64,000 nucleotides of DNA from Gonocerus acuteangulatus (lineage: Eukaryota > Arthropoda > Insecta > Hemiptera > Coreidae). Location of the stretch: contig OX328123.1 in NCBI GenBank assembly GCA_946811695.1, forward strand, positions 146,988,337-147,052,336, written 5' to 3'. Of this stretch, positions 36,076 through 47,099 are shown one piece after another (positions within the stretch are counted from its first letter, which is position 1; each line of letters opens with the position of its first letter). The translations under genes and the position numbers were made by a program. The notes beneath the pieces were generated by a model, which was not told the origin of the DNA, ran no database searches, and worked only from the letters and a program-made list of their open reading frames with translations.

Positions 36076-36248
36076 ATTAATTGAATTACAAACCTCCTCT
36101 GTAACATTCTCACCCAAAAGAGAGAGAAGAAATAAGCCGGTCTGCTCTGAAAAAAGCACCTCCGTAAAATGGACTAAGAATGTGGTAGGCAGATCCTGTA
36201 ACCAGATGATATTTATGTATTATGTGTGTAAGTATTTATGTTCGTATG

Positions 36249-36252
<4 letters not shown>

Positions 36253-36313
<61 letters not shown>
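36253..36313. repeat. (AT)n microsatellite
   Basis: About 60 bp of AT dinucleotide. Confidence 0.95.
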
Positions 36314-36316
<3 letters not shown>

Positions 36317-36719
36317 CTGTAATGATGAAACATTTAAGAAATTTGGAGAATATATCTTAAGAGACAACAATAGGAATGAAATTACCCCACAAAAGAAGTT
36401 TCACTGGTTTTATAATTGACAAAGTCTACTTGTTCTTGAAATAAATTTCGTATATTTTTTTCGACACTGCACTTGGGAATTACATATCTTGAACAGTTAT
36501 TTAGTAATTGCTATCTATTCAACGAAATAAGTGGTTAACCTAAAAAAAGCAACATTGAATTAAATTTCCCCCTTCCCTGTTGTGAATTGACCCTCAACCT
36601 AAAGGAACATTTTCTTCACCAAATTTGCCAAAATATTGAAAATTTCACATTTTTAAGAGTTCCTTTATGTATTGTTAATATACTTTTTTTTTAATCGTAA
36701 TAGTTACAGTTTAATTAAC

Positions 36720-38240
36720 ACCTTCCGGCTACACAATGTTCCCAATTTTACAGAAAAACAGTAAGGCCTTTGACATGATAGGTAATTTCCACTTGCTCGA
36801 TATTTAATGATGTTACTTGCCACTAACTTCCGATTGTTAACTTCCAGAATATTGATTGTAAGATCCCAGAGATAGACAGAAACTTGATAAGCCAAGATCA
36901 GCAATACCTACATGGTACTTCAAAGGCAATAAAATCAGGAGCCTGAAAAGAAGATTTAGCTGTACGAAATCCTGAGCGTTTATTGCATTCAAGGTGGTTG
37001 ACTCAAGCAAATAGACTTTTATTTTTTTAATTAATTTTTTTTTGTTTTAATTAAAAACTGTGGGAAAATATTAAGTTTGATTTTATAGTCCTTTATTTTA
37101 AAAAAATTTTATAATTATAATTTTGGATAATTCTAACTTTTTCATCAGTCCTTAGGGGCTCGAATTATCCAAGTTTCACTGTATATATATATATATATAT
37201 ACTTATTAAGGACTAATGTCAAAAAGAGTTATTTTTTTCTTTGATCAATGTTCAACATTTCTTAACTTTGGCGATACGATGACAACCAGCGAATGAAGCT
37301 ATCAAACCATATTGTAATCATACTGAGTGACTAAATACTGATAATTTTATTATGCTATGGAAAATTGATTTCATAACTCAATATCTAGGCTGAATCCTTT
37401 GTTTATATTTTAGTAAAGATTATTCTAAACCTTTACATGTACAGCCATTTGAAAGTGCTAAAGATTTGACTCACTTAGAAGCGTCTTGGCTATGGGTCAA
37501 GTAACAGTGCTATAATTAGACCTGTGCGCACGGTTTTAGTGCTTAAGTACTATTTAATGATTAAGTTTTAGTGTTTAAGTGATATTTAATGATGTTCCTT
37601 GCCAATAACTTCCGATTGTTAACTTCCAGAATATTGATTCTAAGATCCCAGAGATAGACAGAAACTTGCTTAGAAAAGATCAGCAATACCTACATGGTAC
37701 TTCAAAGGCAATAAAATCAGGAGCCTGAAAAGAAGATTTAGCTGTACGAAATCCTGGGCGTTTATCGCATTCAAGGTGGTTGGCTCAAGCAAATAGATCT
37801 CTCAGGTTGTACATAAGTGAAGAATTCCCCTCTTCTGAACTTGATGAACTAGTTCTGTTTATATTTAATCATACATGCCAATGTGGTTTACTATCAAAAT
37901 AAGTACACTCTTTACAGGCGGCCAAAAACTTGTTTACCAAGCAATACAATCTACCAGGGATTTGCCTAAACTTTTGCTTGGTGTTGTCGACCATGTAATG
38001 GAACAGAATGGTTTTTTTTTCGTCCACTCAGAACACTTAATCTTAGCCTGACTATGAGCCACCCAAAATCATCTTCAATGCGCAAGAAATGATAAACTGG
38101 ATGGCTATGAATTATCTTCTCCCCCATTGTTGACAGAAACCAGTGACGACGAGATCAAATCGCACCTCGACATTGACTCAATCCCCGTTCACACGCAGCC
38201 CGTTGAACGCTGTGTAAAACTCGTCACGGAAGCCTATGTT
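36720..38240 (+). pseudogene. Broken arthropod transposase-like gene of unnamed family (copy A)
   Basis: Plus-strand pieces read IDCKIPEIDRNLISQDQQYL (about 36850), then EDLAVRNPERLLHSRW and LTQANR (about 36955-37010). After a ~565-bp interruption and a repeated ~215-bp segment come HSRWLAQANRSLRLYIS (about 37765), NGFFFVHSEHLILA (about 38010) and finally VHTQPVERCVKLVTEA (about 38180-38225). The conserved words (SHSRWLTTANRxLRLYV, CHTQAVERCVKLVTEAS) belong to a protein family I have seen repeatedly in arthropod genomes and take to be transposon-derived; I do not know its catalytic chemistry. A second copy lies at 42.4-43.0 kb. Stops and the internal duplication make it non-functional. Confidence 0.65.
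37578..37796 (+). repeat. 215-bp segment duplicated from 36799-37013
   Basis: GATATTTAATGATGTT onward through CTCAAGCAAATAGA is present twice, ~779 bp apart, with about 15 differences. It lies inside the broken transposase-like gene, so part of the frame is repeated. Confidence 0.9.
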
Positions 38241-38264
38241 TTTTTTTTCTTTTTTATAAAAGTA

Positions 38265-38267
<3 letters not shown>

Positions 38268-38355
<88 letters not shown>
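38268..38355. repeat. (AT)n microsatellite
   Basis: About 88 bp of AT dinucleotide, one TTTAT interruption, directly 3' of the broken transposase-like gene. Confidence 0.95.
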
Positions 38356-38359
<4 letters not shown>

Positions 38360-38814
38360 CAAGCGGATATATACCGTGCTCGTTGTTACTGTTATTGTTC
38401 TTCATCTCATAGGCCGAACTATCTTTTTTGAGGGTCTGGTTTCTTGGTAGCATTGGAGTCATAAAGTTGTAAATTTATTCACACTATAATAAAGCACAAT
38501 TTTCTTATGTTATAAAATAAAAACTCTTTAAATATTACGATTAAAAAAATATATATTAACGATACATAAAACAACTCTTAAAAATGTGAAATTTTCAATG
38601 TTTTGGAAAATTTTGTGCCCTATGGGTGACTGAAAAATATTAACTGATCTAAACCAAATTAAAACATAATGTTTTTAGGCTCTCAATGAAGACGTTAAGA
38701 ACTATTATATTACAAAATCATCTAATTCAAAAATTTAAAAAATGGTCGCAAAAATGAAGTTTTTTCATATTTTGTTAAATTTCAAAGCCAATCGGTTGAC
38801 GGAAGACGTAATAA
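38356..38814. other. Intergenic
   Basis: Nothing recognised. Confidence 0.4.
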
Positions 38815-39512
38815 ATACAAAAAACCTCATATTATCGTATTTTGATCTAACGCAGGAACAGGATACAGTCCCTCTGGTGGGAGAAAGCGCTCATTGCGGC
38901 GGCTTTGTGAACCTACGTCTGGCGGGCTTTTCTATTGAAACATATTACAAAGTAAACCCCCCCCCTTTCCGATTGACCGATTCAGCTCATTTTTACAACA
39001 CTTCTTTCTCATGAGTTACCCACGACGTATACCGCGTATCGTAACAATACAGCAGAAATTACGACCGGTATGAGTATATTAGTAATTTGGGTCCGGAGTA
39101 AACCCTCCCTTCTAATGAACCGATTTAGTTTATTTTTACAACACATATTTACCTGTAGATTACCACTACGAATACCAAGTTTCGTCGAAATATACCAAAA
39201 ATCACGGCTGGTAGTGGCGAATTGGTATTGTGGGTCCTGAATAAACCCCCCCCCCCTCCTTATGAACCGATTTAGTTCATTTTTATATCTCACTTTTCTC
39301 TCTATATTACCACTACGAATACCAAGTTTCGTTGAAATATAACAAATATTATGGCTGACATGGTCAAATTAGTGTTTTGGGTTCGGGGTTAACCCCCCCC
39401 CCCTTCTGGTGGACCGATTTTCGTAGTTAACGAACTCGTTCAATCGTTTGCTAATTGAATGCTATATACCAAGTTTCGTGACGAAAAAACCTGGCCGCTA
39501 TCGTGTTAACAG

Positions 39513-39586
<74 letters not shown>

Positions 39587-39712
39587 TTTAACTGGGGTTA
39601 TTTTTGGTGTCTACTAGGTAGGATCGATAAAGATTTGTAGAAATTTTTCAAAAATTCCGCCATGAGTCCAACCTCAATAGGTACTTTCCTTCGGAGGAAA
39701 GTGCTAAAAAAA
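38815..39712 (-). mobile_element. Inverted partner of the 12.79-13.86 kb element
   Basis: Reverse-complement match to 12790-13860 through the ~130-bp internal units and the microsatellite (here CA then AT, 39512-39583). It ends at AGGTACTTTCCTTCGGAGGA and AGTGCTAAAA. Differences include one fewer internal unit and poly(C/G) length. Confidence 0.78.
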
Positions 39713-39737
39713 TGAGTTTTTCGGCCCACCCTATTAT

Positions 39738-40235
39738 ACAACCTTCTATTTCCTTCCTATTACTAACTTCTATATCCTTTCTAATACTATCTTCAATTCC
39801 TTTCCGAACCCCACCTTCCATATCGTTCCTTATACCATTTTCTATACCCTTTCTAATACTACCTTCAATATCCATCCTAATACCGCTTTCAATATCCTTC
39901 CTTATATCATCTTCTATATCCTTCCTAATACCACCTTCCATATCCTTCCTAATACCACCTTCCATATCCTTCCTTATACCATTTTCTATTCCCTTTCTAA
40001 TACTACCTTCAATATACATCCTAATACCGCTTTCAATATCCTTCCTTATGTCATCTTCTATATCCTTCCTAATACCACCTTCTATATCCTTCCTAATACC
40101 ACCTTCAATATCCATCCTAATACCACTTTCAATATCCTTCCTTATATCATCTTCTATATCCTTCCTAATACCACCTTCCATATCCCTCCTATGACCACCT
40201 TCAATATCCTTTCTTACATAACCATCAATAACTTC
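39738..40235. repeat. 24-bp minisatellite, ~20 copies
   Basis: TATCCTTCCTAATACCACCT-type units in 24-bp steps. Because 24 is divisible by 3, both strands are open (minus reads IRKDIEGG-like octapeptides). This is a repeat artefact, not evidence for a protein. Confidence 0.93.
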
Positions 40236-40853
40236 CGTAATATCTAAGCGTTAATACGAATAAATTAATAATTTATTTGTGAATAAATTTGTATTAACAA
40301 TTTAAAATGTTAATACAATTTTCTTAATATATTTTAATATAAATTCTTTTCTAATCACTTGATTTTTTATGAATATTCACATTTTTTGGTGAATATTTAC
40401 AATTTTTTCCAGTGAATTTATTTGTATTTACAGGAACATTTGTGAATAAAATTTCATTTGTATTTATATATTTAATATATGTGAATACGAACTTGATTCA
40501 TAAGTGTGAATACGAATTTGTTTAGATGCGAATTCACAAACATATGAAGTACAAATAAATTCGTATTTTTATTTATAAATAAAATTATGCCCATCTCTGT
40601 ACTCAAGTAATTTAGTATGGACATTGTATCCACGATAAATGTTTGAAATTCTTGAGATATTTTATTGTTTATTGATAACGCTCCGCATCTAAGACGAATA
40701 GTATTTTATACCTTGTAGTAAGCTGACACAGGCGCTGCGTTAAGCGATGCCACTCCAAAATATTAATTAGCTGAGTGTTGACATATGAATAGTCAAGAAA
40801 ACAAAAATTAAATAATTGTACTGAATATATAATTATTGATGCAAAAATATTAC
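40236..40853. other. Presumed odorant-receptor intron / downstream sequence
   Basis: AT-rich sequence with degenerate GAATACGAATTTG words; no TM6/TM7 receptor exon seen on the minus strand. Confidence 0.4.
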
Positions 40854-40953
40854 CTGTAGGATGAGGTATAATAAAGCTGCATAGATGACAGCAATCATCA
40901 CATATGTGTCCAATAAAAACGCGCCCACGTAGGGCTGAAACGCTTTCTGAAAA
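40854..40953 (-). CDS. Odorant receptor exon 3 (TM5)
   Basis: Minus-strand exon of 100 bp between acceptor ATTCCAG and donor CAG/GTAATA. It encodes (S)FQKAFQPYVGAFLLDTYV and then MIAVIYAALLYLILQ, a short amphipathic lead-in followed by one membrane helix, matching TM5 of insect 7tm_6 odorant receptors. Exon 2 ends in phase 2 (HHQALL plus AG); this acceptor supplies the one base needed. The alternative acceptor six bases downstream (TTTTCAG) puts the exon out of frame, so phase decides the start. It ends in phase 0. The next exons (TM6, TM7) were not found in the remaining 40 kb of the window, so the gene may be incomplete or its last exons are hidden among repeats. Confidence 0.7.
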
Positions 40954-41226
40954 CTGGAATTTATTTTTATTATTCCACCGAGAAATCCAGGGGTTTATTG
41001 TTTAAGGGGTAAATGTGTTTACTTCAGAAAAATATTATTTTAAAATGGTCCTATTTATCGGTAAGTGCGATTATGCAAAATGATTGATAAACAAAATGTA
41101 TAAGAAAACATGCGCGGAATTTGCGAGAATGACATAGTATACATTAGGGTGGGTCGAAGAAAATCAAAAATATTTTTTCGAGTCGTAATACCGAAAAGTT
41201 GCGAAATTGAGAGACCAAAAAGGCGT

Positions 41227-41227
41227 A

Positions 41228-41272
<45 letters not shown>
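41227..41272. repeat. (AT)n microsatellite left of the palindrome
   Basis: AT dinucleotide, 30 bp outside the left arm of the 41.3-41.98 kb palindrome. Confidence 0.95.
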
Positions 41273-41275
<3 letters not shown>

Positions 41276-41302
41276 TTGTTTTAAGTTTCTTCGCTGGGGT
41301 TG

Positions 41303-41971
41303 ATATGATTGATTTGTGAGACGGCTTCTCTCTCCAGCGGTGTTCTTCCTCTCCTTTGCGCAATATTTCGTCGGGTTCATCTCCGACTTCTTCGGGCTGC
41401 TGTGTCGTCCTCGGTGGTTGTCAAGGGAATGATTTTTTCCCGGAATTTCCCTCCTTTATAGCCCTACTTCGTAGACTATGCGGGCCAATGGTGTAGGGGG
41501 TCCGTGGGCCAATAGGGCTCGAGGGCTGTCTTTGTCCGTCCGTCGTCTGTAGTTCATCAGTGGTCCGTGTGGGGCGCTGGTCTTCAGTATATAGTAATAT
41601 ATAAGCATCCGGTGAACTTCAATAGGGAAGATGGCCTCATCCTCCCGGACATCTGGCGGCCCATCCTTAAGAAGAGAGAGGTGAAAACAAGGACTGAAGA
41701 CCAGCGCCCCACACGGACCACTGATGAACTACAGACGACGGACGGACAAAGACAGCCCTCGAGCCCTATTGGCCCACGGACCCCCTACACCATTGGCCCG
41801 CATAGTCTACGAAGTAGGGCTATAAAGGAGGGAAATTCCGGGAAAAAATCATTCCCTTGACAACCACCGAGGACGACACAGCAGCCCGAAGAAGTCGGAG
41901 ATGAACCCGACGAAATATTGCGCAAAGGAGAGGAAGAACACCGCTGGAGAGAGAAGCCGTCTCACAAATCA

Positions 41972-41978
<7 letters not shown>
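41303..41978. mobile_element. 286-bp-arm palindrome around a Penelope-like ORF end
   Basis: Bases 41303-41588 are, as far as I can read, the exact reverse complement of 41693-41978, separated by 104 bp. The spacer, on the plus strand, continues into the right arm in one frame and reads KHPVNFNREDGLILPDIWRP. This pattern (HPxNFNREDGxxLxxxWxP) occurs at the very C-terminus of Penelope-like retroelement proteins, just after their GIY-YIG nuclease. Penelope copies typically carry terminal repeats in inverted as well as direct arrangements. The arm text PEEVGDEPDEIL-like resembles their terminal-repeat stretch. I read this as a 5'-truncated Penelope-like insertion with inverted terminal repeats. 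(AT)n tracts flank both sides. Confidence 0.7.

Positions 41979-42029
<51 letters not shown>
41975..42029. repeat. (AT)n microsatellite right of the palindrome
   Basis: AT dinucleotide starting at the outer edge of the right arm. Confidence 0.95.
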
Positions 42030-42033
<4 letters not shown>

Positions 42034-42379
42034 CTTCCGGTCGCGCATTTGCTCTAAAGTTTGACAAATTTAAAAAAAAAATCACATTTTATTTATTTCA
42101 TTTTTATTATTTTTCAATTTACCATATTTAATATGTAATAGTTGAAATTTTCATCTACCAGAAACTAGGAAATTAATACATAAAAACTGGAATTGTCTGT
42201 TAACATCTTCCGTTCGCGCATGGGCTGCGCAAACGGAAAAAAATAGCTACAACATTAGATTTAAGTTTTATTCTTTGCAAAAAAAGTAAAAGACATGACT
42301 TATGATCACATATAAATGTCCGGTAATTTGAAATGTGACTTATTATCAAATGCATCGTGGACCTTGACTTAATAGTACT

Positions 42380-43060
42380 TCTTACGAAGCACTTCTTATG
42401 GTTGCAAAATCCATGAGATTGACAGAAAAGTGCTCAGTAAAGCAGGCTACACACGATCGGGCAGGTTTTTCAGTTTGGCCTGAACAGTCCATCGAAAAGC
42501 CGGTCGCCTGAACGTGTATATATTCCAGCCGCCTGAACTGACAGACCGGCCGGAATATGACAATGTTCGAGCGACCGGCCTTCAGCGCGGACTGTTCAGC
42601 TCTAACTGACAGGCCTGCCTGACCGTGTGTAGCCTGCTTAAGGAACAGATATATTTGCTGGACATATCGGTAGCAATGTATTCAGGCAAATTTAGAGAAG
42701 ATTTGGTATTGCGGGATCCGCCGGGAATTATGTCTCACTCCAGGTGGCGAACAACCGCTAACCGCATACTGAGGCACCAATTGTGGAGTTGCAGGATTTA
42801 TTTTCATATTAAAGTCTTACATGCCAATGTGGTTTAGAATTAAATGGAGGAAACTTTTCACAGATAACCCTAAGCTTGTTTAAGAACTCATTAAAAGCTC
42901 AAGGACACTTAAAGATAAATTGAAAGCCATAGTGGCCAAGTTATAGAAAAAACTTAGTTTGTTTTTTTTTCATATCCCGAACAATGACTTAAGACCCTTG
43001 AAAGAACATAAGGCCGCTGGTACTGAGGCTTCATAAGAAGTTCTATTAACTCAAGGTCGA
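42380..43060 (+). pseudogene. Broken arthropod transposase-like gene (copy B), split by a MITE
   Basis: Plus frame before the MITE reads CKIHEIDRKVLS and, after it, KEQIYLLDISVAMYSGKF, REDLVLRDPPGIMSHSRWRT and TANRILR. These are the same motifs, in the same order, as copy A at 36.85-37.0 kb (CKIPEIDRNLISQDQQYL; EDLAVRNP; HSRW). Removing the 198-bp MITE and one TAA restores continuous reading across the junction. Downstream the frame decays (stops at about 42837 and after). Confidence 0.65.
42441..42638. mobile_element. 198-bp MITE, TAA target duplication (Harbinger-like)
   Basis: Termini AGCAGGCTACACACG and CGTGTGTAGCCTGCT are near-perfect inverted repeats (the left continues ATCGGGCAGG, the right CAGGCCTGCCTGAC). 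TAA sits on both sides (42438-42440, 42639-42641). A 3-bp TWA duplication is typical of PIF/Harbinger elements. Inner sequence is GC-richer than its surroundings and has no coding capacity. Confidence 0.85.
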
Positions 43061-43232
43061 CGATGCCTTTGATAATAAGTCACATTTCAAATTACCAGAC
43101 ACGTAATGTGATCATAAGTCATGTATCCGCTTATGAAGTTGACTTCATGACGCAATCCGCAAGTGTAATATCGACATGATAATTCCAGGTATCGGATCCC
43201 ATAGTACATGAATATATCGCTGGTTGAATATA

Positions 43233-43233
<1 letters not shown>

Positions 43234-43317
<84 letters not shown>
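43234..43317. repeat. (AT)n microsatellite
   Basis: AT dinucleotide with a single GTAT interruption at about 43272. Confidence 0.95.
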
Positions 43318-43320
<3 letters not shown>

Positions 43321-44175
43321 CTTTTCACTCTCTCACAAGCTCTGAAATTTGCTACAAAAATCTTCTTTCGTGGCGATTAGGGCGAAATTCACGCAATAAA
43401 ATAGGAACGCTTCCGTTTTTTTTTTTTGAGTTCATATACATTCAGGTATTCGTTTTATAGGTTTCTTAACATTGGAAAACGAATGAAACTATTTTTAAAG
43501 CGACATCTGTAACCGTTTTCGAGAAAAATTGAAACACCTACTTTTCCAAACTAATTTTCAGAGTGGGTATTCAGAAATGATTGTTTCAGTTGGAACTAGT
43601 TCCAGATGTTTGACATTAGTGCAATCTATAATATTTAAGTTTTTGTTTCGAGGTAAGGACGTATTCGAAAAAAAAATAATAATGGGCACGAAAAGTATTC
43701 GGATTTTATTATATTTTCTAAAATAGCTAGAAATTGGTGAGGAAATGGTGGTAAGTGGAAGGTGACCATTAGAAATCTAAATAAGTTAAATAAGGTTTAA
43801 ATGCAATTTTTGATGGGGCGATGTGAATCCGAGAAATAAGTCCTTGAAACTTTAAAATTGTTAGTTTTGTTCTTTTCAACGACTTTTAATCTCAGTTCAC
43901 GTAACATTTTAATTGGTTAATGTTTTTTTAATTGCATTTAATAGTAAAATGAGTATTCTAATAAAAAAAGTAAGAAAATCACAAACGTATGATTCCCACG
44001 GCGAACGTTGAGGAGGTGGTGCCTTAAATCTTGCTTCTCTTTGAGATGTTATTTTATATTTTCACGATAGATTTGAACCGACTAATAACTGCTTTTATTC
44101 CTTTACTGATGGCACTAGGGATATAAACGGAACAGCGCTACGATGACGCAGTTCTTGCAAGTTAGCCACTTTTTT
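43318..44175 (-). mobile_element. Copy of the AT-containing DNA element (reverse orientation)
   Basis: Body words of the 20.2-kb copy recur in the same orientation (TGGGTATTCAGAAATGATT, TTTGATGGGGCGATGT, CTGATGGCACTAGGGATATAA, CGCTACGATGACGCAGTTC). It abuts the microsatellite at 43234-43317. Confidence 0.7.
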
Positions 44176-44340
44176 GTCTCTCAAAATCGCAATTTTTTTC
44201 GACCCACACTAGTATGCCTCACAAGTATGCAGACTAGATAATATTCCTCACTAGCTGTTTTTTCAACGGATTAACTTTCCAGTGTGTAATATGTAAAATT
44301 AATGAGTAAATGTTTTTAAACAAGAAAAATGAGTACTAAC

Positions 44341-44910
44341 CTTAAAAGAGCTTGATGATGCCTGACATTTGCCCTGAAACATGAATACATGCATCTTTGG
44401 AACTCTTCTTTCTCTAATAGTTCTTCTTCTGAACATGCTTTTCCTTTGTAAGTCCTTTTGAACATGGAATATGCTCTGCTCCCGATATTCAATAACGAGT
44501 AATTCAATATCTTCAAATGTCCTTTCATCTGTACTGTGCAGTGAATGTACACAACGAGGTAAGAGAATATAATACCATAAACGGTGATTGTGAAAATCAC
44601 TAGAATTAGATATGCGAGACAGTATCCTTTGATATCCCTCGTGTTGAATGGCATGTAGAGAAAGAACGCAGGTAAATATGGATTGAATATTTGATTTTCG
44701 TCGGTTTCTTCGTAAAACATATATTGAATCAATGGGAAAACTGTGCTATTGGAAAATCCACCCCATGAAAATAATATAACTGTCAAATGCCATATTTGTT
44801 CGACTTCATGATCAATTTGAGCTTTCATGTTTTCCTTAACTTCATCAAATGTTTCATTCTCATAGCTATAAATTTCTGATATTAACATATTATTGGTGTT
44901 TTTCAATGAT
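44341..44910 (-). CDS. Odorant receptor exon 2 (IC1, TM3, TM4, IC2)
   Basis: 570-bp minus-strand exon between acceptor TTTTGCAG (44918-44911) and donor AAG/GTTAGT. It encodes about 190 residues: an acidic/amphipathic stretch (EVKENMKAQIDHEVEQIWHL), TM3 (LTVILFSWGG), an extracellular loop ending NPYLPAFFLYMPF, TM4 (YLILVIFTITVYGIIFSYLV) and an intracellular segment ending FRANVRHHQALL. The last motif, preceding TM5, is a hallmark of insect 7tm_6 odorant receptors (R/VRHHQxLL). The entry phase (one base, then TCA) matches exon 1 exactly. These receptors form ligand-gated cation channels with Orco in sensory-neuron dendrites. No stops or frameshifts. Which receptor subfamily it is cannot be told from this. 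Confidence 0.88.
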
Positions 44911-45999
44911 CTGCAAAAGAATAAGAGTATACAAATTTATTTAATTATTATTAAGACTTCGGAACAGCCGAAGTACGATTAATAATCAAAATATCGTTAA
45001 GAGTTTGTCAATATTTGTATTTCGACGACCAAACAAACCATTTTCCATTATATTAATGCTAAAAATAAAATCTATGGAGTGTTCCACAAAATGCATTAAA
45101 ACATCATCAATTTCCCAGAAATGTTACCCCTACCCTAAATGTTGCAGCTAAATTATATATTTTTATAAAAAGGTTTTGAGTCCTACCTTGCTAGGATATA
45201 TATATATAGCGTTAACCAGTAGAATACGTCCAGCGAAACATGGTTTTCGGTGTGAAATGCGCGTGAAAAAAATTATAACCCTTACGTTTTCAAGTTCATA
45301 TGCTTGCAGGGCTCATTTTATTGGTTGCTTAACGTAGGAAAAAGAATGAAACCGTTTGGTAAAAATTAAGTTTCACGCCCTCAAAACCGATTTCTTTCAA
45401 ATTTTGTACAATAACGTATTTTGATGCACTAAACACGAATACGTTGAAAAAAAAAAACCTTCGCATTTAACTAGGAAAGAAGTTATTAAGCACGAAAGTA
45501 AATAGAATAATTAATAGAATTCTACTAATTTTAGCAAGTTGGATTGATTGGGGTTTTGTTATCTTCTTGAGCGAGCGGAAACGCATAGGACTTATGCCCT
45601 TAAGCGATAGGTGACGACGGGTGAGGATGCCCTTAAAATTAACAATATTTTTGAATAAATGGTTTCTGAACATTTCAAATGAGAGTTCTCTGTTTCCCAA
45701 TGCTACATATCTGCACATGCGCGTGTTTACAAATACGCTGTTGACGCCTAGTTTTATAACCATCCTAATAGTGAACTTTAGTGCTTAATATTCTATTCTA
45801 TTAATTTTAGCAAGTTGGATTGACTGGAATTTTGTTATCTTCTTGAGCGAGCGTAGCGAGCGGAGACGCATAGCATGAATGCCTGAAAGTCGTCATTTAT
45901 GCCTTAAAGTCGTCACAAATTTAGTTGTTTACTTTAGCTCTCATAACCCGCATAACAGTGAACTTTAGTGCCTAATAACTTCTTTCCTAGTTAAATGAG

Positions 46000-46068
<69 letters not shown>

Positions 46069-46815
46069 GTATTCGTGTTTAGTGCATCAAAATAAGTTAT
46101 TGTACAAAATTTGAAAGAAATCGGTTTTGAGGGCGTGAAACTTCATTTTTACCAACCGATTTTAAGGCGATATCTCTAACCGTGTTTGAAGAAAAAATAA
46201 AATGTTTTCGTAAATTTTCGGTTTGGGTAGTGGGTTAATATTTTGGGATTCAATTGAAATATTTTCCACATGTTTGAAATTACTTTTACTCAGATTTTTT
46301 AAATTTTGGTTACATTTGGAGCTAAATAAGTATTATAAAAAAAAAAAAAAAAATGTTATTAACAGGAAAGGTTTTGGACTCCTATATGTTCGTAAATATC
46401 TCAAAAATGGTTGGGAAATCGTGGTAAGTGAAAGGTGACCGTTCGGAAGCTTACTAAATTCTCTTGAAAAGAGATTTAAAAACAATTTTTTTCCGGTTTC
46501 CCGGTTTTTTACTGCCTTTTTGCACTTCTCATTCCACGTGAGTACTGGGCATTTTTTGTAACTGTTAGATGTTTTATGTATACTCTGCTGCTTCTTTGAA
46601 CTTTTACAAAATTATAAAATATTGAAAGCAAACGCTCAATGGATTGTTAAACCTAGTTAAAAGAATTGTTGGGTTGAATATGGCAGTAGTATAAATAAAT
46701 TCTCTTGAATTCGAGACATTGTTTTTTAAACTTTCAGGTCATTAACGCCATTCCTAGCGAATAATCTGTGATGGTTGTAATCATCCAATATTATTCGATA
46801 ACATAAACAACACAT
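44911..46815. other. Intron 1 (3' part): inverted transposon-derived repeats and a 62-base poly(T)
   Basis: About 45355-45500 (CGCCCTCAAAACCGATTTC, TGATGCACTAAACACGAATA, ACTAGGAAAGAAGTTATTA) is inverted at about 45960-46160, with T62 at 46004-46065 in the right arm. Between them a ~170-bp segment (TTTTAGCAAGTTGGATTGA...GAGCGAGCG) is present twice. Parts outside match the AT-element body (about 46180-46480). No gene supported. Confidence 0.6.
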
Positions 46816-47095
46816 TCAAATTAATAATATTATCTGAGTATGATAATGCCAATAATAATTTTTAAATGAATCTAGCCAGGAGCCTTCTCCTTCAATGAGC
46901 AGCATATCATTCAACTTCGATCGTGATATTGATTTTAATTTGATTTTATTTATTGCCATACTGATTAAATTTTGTTGATTAATTCTGTCGCTTCCAAAAA
47001 GTCTTGCTATTTGTTTGGGGTCATCGGCTAATATATCATGAATAGAGCCTGATAGGTGATCTAGGCGCACGGTAGTGCGCCAGGCCAAGTTCCGG
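46816..47095 (-). other. Unidentified open stretch in intron 1
   Basis: About 90 minus-strand codons (from 47088), including LSGSIHDILADDPKQIARLF and KLNDMLLIEGEGSWLDSF, look protein-like in composition but match no family I recognise. They abut a Helitron-like repeat mosaic and could be part of a transposon. Confidence 0.25.
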
Positions 47096-47099
47096 CCTA

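Noticed and set aside
36704..36904. Minus-strand KWKLPIMSKALLFF as a receptor C-terminal exon
   Set aside because: The plus strand of the same bases is coding-like for the transposase-like family (LPIVNFQNIDCKIPEIDR), and the minus reading has stops on both sides.
39648..40194. Frames of IRKDIEGG-type and ISFLIPPS-type repeats on both strands
   Set aside because: A 24-bp repeat leaves both strands open; simultaneous openness points to low-complexity DNA.
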